From assembly GCF_034259205.1 (NCBI RefSeq), contig NZ_CP139487.1, positions 620,001 to 684,000 on the forward strand: a stretch of 64,000 nt of DNA, read 5' to 3'. Both the position numbers and the translations under genes were made by a program. This document shows positions 8,110-15,929 of this stretch, piece by piece (positions within the stretch are counted from its first letter, which is position 1; every line of letters begins with the position of its first letter). This stretch comes from Peredibacter starrii. Lineage in GTDB: Bacteria > Bdellovibrionota > Bacteriovoracia > Bacteriovoracales > Bacteriovoracaceae. The notes beneath the pieces are model-generated. The model saw nothing but the letters and a program-made list of their open reading frames with translations, made no database searches and was not told the DNA's origin.

Positions 8110-10464
8110 ATGATGCAGATCGTTTATTTTTCCCAGAAAGAGCAGTTTCTGACTGAAATGGAAACCCATGAGGGTGAGAAGGTCTTCATCACACCAAGCC
8201 CCGCCAAGGCGGATGGTCTGCGAACTCGTCTTACTGCTAATCAACCCTTTGATGTCATTACCATTGCCAAGTTTACTGCGAACTTAGTGCAGGCATTGTG
8301 GGGGGCGGACGATCGCCCCGCGATCAAGCGCAAATCTGAGTTACTTCTCATTTTCGGTATTCTTAAAAACAAATATCTGCCTGACTTGGGATATGAGCAA
8401 TTTACCCAGGCCTACAATCTGTTCTCCGACCTTCGAAGTTTTACCTTGAATGAAGATGCACTGACTTCGGTTTTGGATGAACAGCCCGAAATTATCAAAC
8501 AGGCCGTGCAATTATTCTGGAAACTTCTGGATGTGACTGGATTTTTGGATGAGCACGGAGCTTATCAAAAAATTGCCGAAGGTCTTCGTTCAGCTGAAGA
8601 AGCGGATGAACTAAAAAAGACCTATGTCTTCTGGGGTTTTCAACATCTGAACGGTCAACAAGTAGATCTTTTGAAGGCGCTTGCGATCAGATATCAGGTG
8701 ATCATCCCTTTTCCTATATCTTTAAAAGATAAAACTAAAAAAAGTGATTGGATTAATTGGCTCAAAGATAACCGAGTCGACGAATTGCAACTTGAAATTG
8801 AAGAGTCTTTTCCGGTCGGAAAGTTACTTCCGATAAACTCTCGTGAAATTTCTCTTCATTTGAAAGATATGCTTCGCCCGTATGATCAGATTATTTTGGG
8901 CGTTTCTAAGTTATCTGCAGAACATATCGACATCATTCCTTCTCAGGAAGTGAAGTTTAAGGTTCCCCATCAGCTTCTGACTCCGGAGTTGAAGGAGATC
9001 GGGCGAGAACTAAAAAATTATAATGGGACCGTCCTAGAATTGAAAAAAATTCTCGAGGACAGAATCAAGACGGCTTCTTCGTTAAAACATTTCAGGGCCA
9101 TTCAGTTGTACCTTGAGGCCCTAACGTCTATTTCGGATCTGACAGACGAAGAGATCAAGGTTGATCAATTCTTCCTGAAGCTTTTGTCTGAGGTTGTGAA
9201 TTTAAATCAACCGCGTACTGCTTATGTTCCTGTGTCATCGAAAGAGATGACCATGGATTTAAAAGACATGTCGACCTTGGAAGAAATTGATCGGAAGAGA
9301 AGAGTTCTGCTTTGTATCGATGATCGTTTCGAAGATATTCAAGGTCTAGGTCAAAACTATACGGAGAGTATTCAGAAGGCGCTGGCCGCCTTGGGTCCGT
9401 TAAAACGTAATGAGCTTGAACTGCTCTTCAAGCAATGGGAATTCCAGGATCTGTTTGGTCATGCCGATGTAACGGTTCTAATGGGCGAGGGCACCCTTAA
9501 GCATTCTCTTGTTTGGAAGAGAATGTTCTCGGACATCGAACTTACCAAGATAGTAAAAGAGAAGCCCGCCAACACGCGAGTTCCAAAGGACTACTTTAGC
9601 ACGCTTGATAAAAAATCATTCAATGGTTCTTTTTCGGCAAGTAAGCTTCAAACCTATGTAGATTGTCCGAGAAAATTTTATTTCAACTACGTTGATAAAG
9701 TGTTTCCGAATGTTCTTCTTGAGAAAGACTTTGATCCCATGACTTCGGGTACGATCATCCACGAAATCATTGAAAAATTCTTTAAGGAGAATCTTTCTCT
9801 GGAAGATCTTAAGTCTCTGACAGCGAGAATCATGCAGATTTATATCAAGGAAAAGAACCTTGAATTACCGCATGAAGTTTACCTTCAGCGCGAGCTCATC
9901 TTTAATCATCGCGCTCTAAATGGAATTCAGTTTATTCGTGATCTTGAGACCAAGTTAGGTGAGAAGATAGAATGGAAAATTGAGGAACCATTTAAATTGG
10001 ACGAAAAAATGGCGCTAAATGGTCGTATCGACTGTTTAGGCGTAGGAAGTAAATATCTTCTTCTATTGGATTTTAAATCCACGGAATTTTCTGCCTCAAG
10101 TAATACCGATGTGGCAAACTACGAAGCACTTCAGCTTTGGGCCTATGCTCATGCTACTGAATCACAAATTCAGAATAAAACAGTGATTATGGGCTATGTG
10201 GTTTTGGATGATTCATCCAAATCAAATCTTCTGACTTCAGATGAAGAAGTCGCAAAAGAAATCAAGGCCTCAAAGCTATGTAAAATTCATCGCTTTAAAG
10301 AAGAATTTTCGGAAAAATTAAAAGAGGCCCAGGACAAGATGATTGCCCTTTCTCTCGCCATTAAAGCAGAAAAAGAGTTTAAGGCCCTCCCTCGCAAGTC
10401 AAGCACGTGTGATTTTTGCGAGCTCAATAAGGTCTGTGTGAAAAGCGAGTTGGCCAATGTCTAG
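8110..10464 (+). CDS. AddB-like subunit of helicase-nuclease, Fe-S PD-(D/E)XK nuclease
   Basis: About 784 residues. The C-terminal third is a RecB-type nuclease: GTIIHEIIEKFF (His motif), NGRIDCLGVG (Asp), LLLLDFKSTE (D-x-K). Four cysteines match the AddB/Cas4 Fe-S layout: one in DCPRKFYFNY ahead of the nuclease motifs and three in CDFCELNKVC at the end. The N-terminal part has no Walker A motif, as expected for an inactive helicase-like AddB arm, and the protein is shorter than Bacillus AddB (about 1,166). With the AddA-like protein encoded eight bases overlapping downstream, it should process double-strand ends for RecA. The frame begins at a TTG at 8068, but the ATG at 8110 gives the expected start MMQIVYF. 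The AddAB family assignment is firm for the nuclease and inferred for the rest. Confidence 0.85.
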   Translation: MMQIVYFSQKEQFLTEMETHEGEKVFITPSPAKADGLRTRLTANQPFDVITIAKFTANLVQALWGADDRPAIKRKSELLLIFGILKNKYLPDLGYEQFTQAYNLFSDLRSFTLNEDALTSVLDEQPEIIKQAVQLFWKLLDVTGFLDEHGAYQKIAEGLRSAEEADELKKTYVFWGFQHLNGQQVDLLKALAIRYQVIIPFPISLKDKTKKSDWINWLKDNRVDELQLEIEESFPVGKLLPINSREISLHLKDMLRPYDQIILGVSKLSAEHIDIIPSQEVKFKVPHQLLTPELKEIGRELKNYNGTVLELKKILEDRIKTASSLKHFRAIQLYLEALTSISDLTDEEIKVDQFFLKLLSEVVNLNQPRTAYVPVSSKEMTMDLKDMSTLEEIDRKRRVLLCIDDRFEDIQGLGQNYTESIQKALAALGPLKRNELELLFKQWEFQDLFGHADVTVLMGEGTLKHSLVWKRMFSDIELTKIVKEKPANTRVPKDYFSTLDKKSFNGSFSASKLQTYVDCPRKFYFNYVDKVFPNVLLEKDFDPMTSGTIIHEIIEKFFKENLSLEDLKSLTARIMQIYIKEKNLELPHEVYLQRELIFNHRALNGIQFIRDLETKLGEKIEWKIEEPFKLDEKMALNGRIDCLGVGSKYLLLLDFKSTEFSASSNTDVANYEALQLWAYAHATESQIQNKTVIMGYVVLDDSSKSNLLTSDEEVAKEIKASKLCKIHRFKEEFSEKLKEAQDKMIALSLAIKAEKEFKALPRKSSTCDFCELNKVCVKSELANV

Positions 10465-13400
10465 ATCTCCTAATGCTGAACAGCTTCTCGCAATTGAACA
10501 TGAGGGTGGAGTACTTCTACGCGCAGGTGCCGGTTCAGGTAAGACTTTCGTACTGGTTGAACATATTGTTTATCTGACTCGAAAGTGGATGGGCGATTAT
10601 AAATCTAAACCTACAGTGAGTTTTGAAGAATTTCTTCGTCAGAAGTTCTCTCAAGTAGTCATGATGACCTTCACTAAGAAGGCCGCTGGTGAAATGAGTA
10701 TTCGTCTCACCGAAAAATTTGAGGAGATTTCTTCTAGTACTGAAACGGATAAAGAGCTGTGGCAGATTGCCAATGAAATCCTTCCGATGCTCCTCGTGAC
10801 GACCATTGATGGTTTTTGCAAAAAACTCATCACTCTGGGATATTTTCCACACCTTTCTACCGAATCAGACATTATTTTCTCTCCTGAACGAACGGACCAG
10901 GTGAGAGAACTAGTTGAAGCTTGGTTTGAGCAACATTCTCAAAACGTTTCAAGTGATCTTCTGGATATCGTTGTTCGTGAGAAGCGCGCCCTCCTTTCGG
11001 CCTTTACAAATGTCTTTAGCGATCCGGGACTGCGCCTCGCCTGGAAAAAATTTAAATTAGAAGAAATCCATCCAAAGAATCTCGATAAAATGATCGAGTC
11101 TTCATATAAATTAAATGATCTACCTTCAGCTCTTGCCGCCATCCATGCCATGGATTTACCAGAGGAGAAGGAGAGAGGTGCTTTCGAGAAAATCGTGGCG
11201 ACTTTTCAGTCATCTGGTCTTCCCGAAATCACTTCTGTGGAAAAGTTCAAAATTTACGTGAATCTTTTCGCAGCAGTTTCGAGACTTGATAATCGCAAAA
11301 AACTTCCGGGTTCAGAGGCCGCGAAAGACGGACTGGCCGCAGTTCGTGACTGGCTAAAAGTCTGGACCAATGTGATTACTGACTATGAAATGCATTTTGA
11401 TTCTAAGGTTCTGCCTTGGATGAATCTTTGTCAGGAGCTTTTCAATTACATTGAGGTTCGCCTAGACCCGAATCTTGGAATGACTTTTGGTGATATTGAG
11501 TATCTCGTGTCACTGGGACTAGAAAACTCAGAAGACCGCACTCGAATTCAAAAAGCATTTAGCTATTTTATCGTTGATGAATTCCAGGATACGTCTGATA
11601 TTCAGTTTAGCATTATTCAGAATCTGATTGGTGGAGATTACTCCAAACTCTTTTGCGTAGGTGATGCTAAGCAAGCGATCTACGGATTTCGTGGTGGGGA
11701 ACTATCAGTGTTCCAAGATTGCGCAAAGCTTGTCCCCCAAGTTCGTACTCTTGCGAACAACTACCGTTCTCTTCCTGAAGTGATCAATTTCAATAATAGT
11801 TTATTCAGAACGATTCTCCCGCTTGGTCAAAATTTTGAGGGACATGATCCGTTTACCGTTAATCCGGAAGATCAGAATGTTCCGTCCGAAGTGGTCCCTA
11901 AAGAGAAAGGCATCATAGAAATTCAATCTGCTGAGCTTATCCGTGATTTAGAAAAAGAAGATAAATTTAAAAACGAGCACATCAATCGTCTTGAGGCCCT
12001 AATGATCGCGGATGCGATCAAGAAGGAACGCGAAACGACTAATAATGTATGTACGGTGCTTTATAGTAAGCTCACACCGAGTGGTGAATTAATTCGTGCC
12101 TTGATGGAAAGAAAAATTGGGTTTACCGCTCAATTTAAAATTGATCTTCTTGATGACCCTATTCTGGGGATGTTTGTTTGCCTTTTAAGACGTCAATTTG
12201 ATTCAAATCCTGAAACTAAGAATAAGTATCCGCTCTTCTTGTTTAAAAGTTACTTCAACGTATTAGGCATCACTGAAAATGTTACAGAGAGAGATCTTGA
12301 GGACTTTGATCGAAATGTCACCTATTGGGGCATGATTGAAGCCTTCCGAAAGTTCATTCATAAACTTCATCTGACTAACGAGAATTCAGACATTAACTTG
12401 GAAACCATCCAAACAATTTCTGATCTTTATCTCCAGGATCCGGAAAGCATGATGAAGCAGCTTGAGAGCGGGGACAATGATCGCTTAAGTCTTGAACTTC
12501 GCTCGGGTGAAAATTCAAGCATGGTTCAGATCATGACCGCCCATGCTTCCAAAGGCCTGGAGTTTGATTCAGTCTACCTGGCCGGTATTTATACTAACGG
12601 TCGAGGCATGAACGAGGGATCTCTTTTTGGAGATCTTCCAGGAAGTTTTAATTGGTACCTGGATATTGTTTCTAGAGAAAAGCAAAAGTCTCCTCTCTAC
12701 GTCTTTGAAAACGAACTCGCTAAATATAAAAATTTCTCGGAGTCTAAACGTCTCTTCTATGTGGCCTGTACTCGTGCCAAGAAAAAATTGGTCTGGGTTG
12801 ATTTTGAAATGCATGAAGAAGCATTTTCAATCCCAAAAAATAGCTGGATCTTGGGTCTTCGTAATTGGACCCATCAGGGCATGACAAAAGAGGCAGTTAC
12901 TGAAATTAAGCGAGAAGATTTTAATGCTCAGGACCTCTTAAACTCACAAAGCCTTCCTCAGCTTCCGCTTTTCTTTCATGATCCAGTGGGGATTTTTCCT
13001 AAGGGTGAAGGGGACTCGGAGCTACTCATTGCCGCTGAACTTAGTGTGACCAGACTGAACTCGCTCTTAGATTGTCCGCGGAAATTTTATCTTTCAAACA
13101 TTCTAAAAGTTACTGAACCCGAAGAAACGTCAAAGGTATTTATCGAAGAAGAGGGTGATGAGCTGGCAACTGTTGTTCGTTCTTCATCTGAACGCGGCAC
13201 TTATATTCATGCCCAAATTGCGGAAGGGATCGTTCGAAACTTTGTAGTACCTCGCCAAAGCTTTGGTACAGACATGCAAGGTCCGATTCAGTGGGCCCTG
13301 GATCTCTTGAAAGAAAAGAAGGATGAGTACGAACTTATCCCGGAAAAGCAGATTAAATTCAAATTCTTCAATTTTATGATTTCGGGGATTCCGGATTTAG

Positions 13401-13720
13401 TGCTAATGCCGAAAGGAAAGCAAAAAGCTCAGATTTGGGATTTCAAAACCGGAAGAATCACTCCGGAGAATTTGGGCCACTACTGGCTTCAACTTTCCAC
13501 CTATGCTTATGCCTTGTATGAGCTGGGACAAATCGATCATAGCTCAGAAATAGAACTAATTTTATGTTTTGTAGATCAAAAGCAGACACTAACTGAAGTT
13601 GTGACCCTGGAAAAGTGTCGAAAAGATCTCTATCCCATCTGGCGCTCACAGAACGAACCATGGAAAGTGAATCTTGATCATTGCAGTCAGTGTTCCTACG
13701 GTAGCATTTGCCCTCGTTAA
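10457..13720 (+). CDS. AddA-like UvrD/Rep helicase-nuclease
   Basis: 1,087 residues with a complete SF1A helicase set: Walker A GAGSGKT near residue 25, DEFQDT (motif II), GDAKQAIYGFRGGE (III), NNYRS (IV), TAHASKGLEFD (V) and FYVACTRAKKKL (VI). The C-terminus is a RecB-type nuclease with GTYIHAQIAEG, SGIPDLVL and IWDFKTGRI. Unusually for an AddA, it also has the four-Cys Fe-S layout, DCPRKFYLSN and CSQCSYGSIC, with the same CxxCx5C spacing as its AddB partner. The start overlaps the addB-like stop by eight bases, so subunits are made together. Its role is double-strand break end resection. AdnAB-type two-motor systems were considered, but only this subunit has a Walker A. Confidence 0.88.
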   Translation: MSRSPNAEQLLAIEHEGGVLLRAGAGSGKTFVLVEHIVYLTRKWMGDYKSKPTVSFEEFLRQKFSQVVMMTFTKKAAGEMSIRLTEKFEEISSSTETDKELWQIANEILPMLLVTTIDGFCKKLITLGYFPHLSTESDIIFSPERTDQVRELVEAWFEQHSQNVSSDLLDIVVREKRALLSAFTNVFSDPGLRLAWKKFKLEEIHPKNLDKMIESSYKLNDLPSALAAIHAMDLPEEKERGAFEKIVATFQSSGLPEITSVEKFKIYVNLFAAVSRLDNRKKLPGSEAAKDGLAAVRDWLKVWTNVITDYEMHFDSKVLPWMNLCQELFNYIEVRLDPNLGMTFGDIEYLVSLGLENSEDRTRIQKAFSYFIVDEFQDTSDIQFSIIQNLIGGDYSKLFCVGDAKQAIYGFRGGELSVFQDCAKLVPQVRTLANNYRSLPEVINFNNSLFRTILPLGQNFEGHDPFTVNPEDQNVPSEVVPKEKGIIEIQSAELIRDLEKEDKFKNEHINRLEALMIADAIKKERETTNNVCTVLYSKLTPSGELIRALMERKIGFTAQFKIDLLDDPILGMFVCLLRRQFDSNPETKNKYPLFLFKSYFNVLGITENVTERDLEDFDRNVTYWGMIEAFRKFIHKLHLTNENSDINLETIQTISDLYLQDPESMMKQLESGDNDRLSLELRSGENSSMVQIMTAHASKGLEFDSVYLAGIYTNGRGMNEGSLFGDLPGSFNWYLDIVSREKQKSPLYVFENELAKYKNFSESKRLFYVACTRAKKKLVWVDFEMHEEAFSIPKNSWILGLRNWTHQGMTKEAVTEIKREDFNAQDLLNSQSLPQLPLFFHDPVGIFPKGEGDSELLIAAELSVTRLNSLLDCPRKFYLSNILKVTEPEETSKVFIEEEGDELATVVRSSSERGTYIHAQIAEGIVRNFVVPRQSFGTDMQGPIQWALDLLKEKKDEYELIPEKQIKFKFFNFMISGIPDLVLMPKGKQKAQIWDFKTGRITPENLGHYWLQLSTYAYALYELGQIDHSSEIELILCFVDQKQTLTEVVTLEKCRKDLYPIWRSQNEPWKVNLDHCSQCSYGSICPR

Positions 13721-13729
13721 TCCAAGAAC

Positions 13730-13757
13730 TTGCGCCTCATTCTGAGCGTGTTAGAAT
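13730..13757 (+). promoter_or_regulatory. Possible sigma-70 promoter of the glt-like operon
   Basis: TTGCGC at 13730-13735 and TAGAAT at 13752-13757 are separated by 16 bases and lie 37 bases before the start codon at 13794. Both hexamers match consensus in four or five positions. It is the only reasonable promoter in the short gap after the addA-like gene and would serve the five-gene plus-strand operon. Confidence 0.4.
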
Positions 13758-13793
13758 TTGATAAAGACTATCGTTCTAACAAGTGAAGTGAAA

Positions 13794-14504
13794 ATGAAAA
13801 ACATCGTTTTGATCCTGGTGACACTCATCATGAGTACTGTCGTGTATGCTAATGAAAAATCTCTTTATAACTTTTCATGGCTCGATAACGACAAAGAAAT
13901 CTATGTTCTCCAGAATAGAAAATTTAGAAAAGTCGGTAACGTTTATGTCGGTGCAACTGCTGCTTACAACCTAAGCCAAGATTTCCTTGATGCCTATGGT
14001 GGCACCATTCGTGGGGGATATTTCTTCACTGAGGACTGGGGTGTTGAGCTTATCTACGGTAAGAACACAAATTCTGAAAACGATACAGCGAAAGGTGTAA
14101 AAGAGCAGGGGACTGTTCCTTTTTACCGTCAAATCGATTCATTCATGGGTGCGATGTTGATGTGGTCTCCTTTCTACTCGAAGATCAATACTTTCAATCG
14201 CATTTTCTACTTCGACTGGATGTTTGGTTTTGGTGTGGGAACAATCACGACTAAAGATAACAGAAACAAATTTGATACTGCAGCGGCAAACACAAATGCT
14301 CTAACCGATGAAAGCCAAACTGGTGCTTTATGGAACACTGGCTTCCGCTTTTATATTAATGAGCACTGGAGTCTTCGTTTGGACCTAACAGGTCAAACTT
14401 ATAAAGCAGATAAGACTAAGAAGGCAGGAACAGGACCAACTTCAACGACGTCTAAGCTTTATAACAATTACGATTTGGGTCTTGGTCTAAACTACGCATT
14501 TTAA
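13794..14504 (+). CDS. Outer-membrane beta-barrel protein of the Glt-like gliding set
   Basis: 236 residues from the ATG at 13794 (MKNIVLILVTLIMSTVVYAN, a signal peptide; the longer frame from 13758 adds a non-signal extension). The mature protein alternates polar and aromatic residues in amphipathic strands (VGATAAYNLSQDF, GGTIRGGYFFTEDWGVELIYG, WNTGFRFYINEHWSLRLDLTG) and ends in Phe (GLGLNYAF), the classic outer-membrane barrel terminus recognised by BAM. In Myxococcus, small barrel proteins (GltA, GltB, GltH) form the outer-membrane part of the gliding apparatus. Position at the head of a TPR/FHA operon supports that role here. Which Glt protein it matches cannot be decided by eye. Confidence 0.75.
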   Translation: MKNIVLILVTLIMSTVVYANEKSLYNFSWLDNDKEIYVLQNRKFRKVGNVYVGATAAYNLSQDFLDAYGGTIRGGYFFTEDWGVELIYGKNTNSENDTAKGVKEQGTVPFYRQIDSFMGAMLMWSPFYSKINTFNRIFYFDWMFGFGVGTITTKDNRNKFDTAAANTNALTDESQTGALWNTGFRFYINEHWSLRLDLTGQTYKADKTKKAGTGPTSTTSKLYNNYDLGLGLNYAF

Positions 14505-14519
14505 GAAAGGAGAACACGG

Positions 14520-15929
14520 ATGTTCTCGAAAATATTATTAGCTACAGCAATTCTTATTCCCTCTGCCTGGGCCTCTTATGAATCAGCGGCCAGAAACTAT
14601 GGCAAGGGAACTATATCTTTAAGTGGTTACCGCCGCACAATTCTTGAATTGGTGGATGGTGGTTACTACTATTCAGTAGTTCCTTGGATGAAAGACTACA
14701 TCGTGAAAACTGATCGTACTCTAGATTCTGAGATGGAAGGGGCACTGGATAAAATGCTTTACGCTACTGGGGTGAAGCCATTTGAATCTCTGCCTGAAAA
14801 TATCCTTCGTCGTTCTCGCTCGGGAAATATTCGTTATATCCTGGCCAAGCGTTTGATGAAGCAAGGAAAACATCAGGAAGCACTTAATGAATTAAATGGC
14901 ATTAGTCCTGATCATTCTGCATTTCCGTTTGTGGCCAATCTTCGTGGTGTTATTTACTCACTGTTAAATGATCATAAAGACGCTGAAACTCAGTTCAAAG
15001 ATTGCGTAAATGCCTCTGAAAAAAGAATGGGGAAGGCGGAATCAAATACTCAGCGTGATCAACTTGAGATTAACCGTGATTATTGTGTGGCCGGTATTGC
15101 ACGAGTTCAATACGCCCAGGCCGATTACAAGAAGGCCGAGCTCAGCTACCTGGATATCGCAAAAGACTCATTTGTATGGCCGGAAATTCTCTTTGAAGAG
15201 GCATGGAACAGCTATTATCTGAGTAACTACAACCGCACATTGGGAAAACTTGTTTCATATAAAGCTCCTGTTTTTGACTTCATCTTTAAACCTGAGACTG
15301 AAGTGCTTAAGGCCCTGACTTATATGAAGATGTGTCTTTATGAAGATGCCAAGAAGACTGCGGACGACTTTTATAATGAACTGTTAAATCCTTCACGCGA
15401 TCTAAGAACTTTCCTTCTCTCAAAAGGAAAGGACTATCGTTACTACTACACCCTTATGGCCGATCATGAGAGCAATAAACCAGCTCCTCTTCCGATCGTT
15501 GACCATATTCTTAAATCAATTCGTAAAGATGCTGCTTATCGTGAAATGAAAAGTTCACTCACTGCTGCGATCGGAGAATACAACCTTCTCCGCAAACATT
15601 CAGGCAGTAGCATGCAGGCAAACCTCGTAAAAAACGTAAAGACATTGGCGGATGAGTACAGAACAACTCTGGGCGCTTATGTAAGAGCCGGATTAGTTTC
15701 TAAATACTCCGAGCTCTACACTGCTTTCCAAGGGATGAGCTACATCAAACTTGAGGTTCTGGCACAAAGAAAAGAGCGTCTTTATCAATCTGATACAGTT
15801 GTTAACAAAAAACGCGGTGATGTGAAGTACATCGAGCGTAATGATAAACAGTACTTCTGGAACTTCAATGGTGAGTTCTGGGCAGATGAATTGGGTGATT
15901 ACGTATTCGCCTTGAGGTCTGAATGTTAA
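14520..15929 (+). CDS. GltC-like TPR exported protein
   Basis: 469 residues with a signal peptide (MFSKILLATAILIPSAWAS). Helical repeats of TPR type are visible around residues 110-270 (for example IRYILAKRLMKQGKHQEALNEL, then LRGVIYSLLNDHKDAETQFKDC). The C-terminal end has a distinct aromatic motif, YFWNFNGEFWADELGDYV, followed by a terminal Cys two residues later in SEC. I associate this ending with the GltC-type TPR proteins of the myxobacterial gliding complex, but that is from memory. It follows the barrel gene by 15 bases, with AAAGGAG before the ATG, and overlaps the next TPR gene by seven bases. A periplasmic scaffold linked to the outer-membrane barrels is the likely role. Confidence 0.7.
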   Translation: MFSKILLATAILIPSAWASYESAARNYGKGTISLSGYRRTILELVDGGYYYSVVPWMKDYIVKTDRTLDSEMEGALDKMLYATGVKPFESLPENILRRSRSGNIRYILAKRLMKQGKHQEALNELNGISPDHSAFPFVANLRGVIYSLLNDHKDAETQFKDCVNASEKRMGKAESNTQRDQLEINRDYCVAGIARVQYAQADYKKAELSYLDIAKDSFVWPEILFEEAWNSYYLSNYNRTLGKLVSYKAPVFDFIFKPETEVLKALTYMKMCLYEDAKKTADDFYNELLNPSRDLRTFLLSKGKDYRYYYTLMADHESNKPAPLPIVDHILKSIRKDAAYREMKSSLTAAIGEYNLLRKHSGSSMQANLVKNVKTLADEYRTTLGAYVRAGLVSKYSELYTAFQGMSYIKLEVLAQRKERLYQSDTVVNKKRGDVKYIERNDKQYFWNFNGEFWADELGDYVFALRSEC

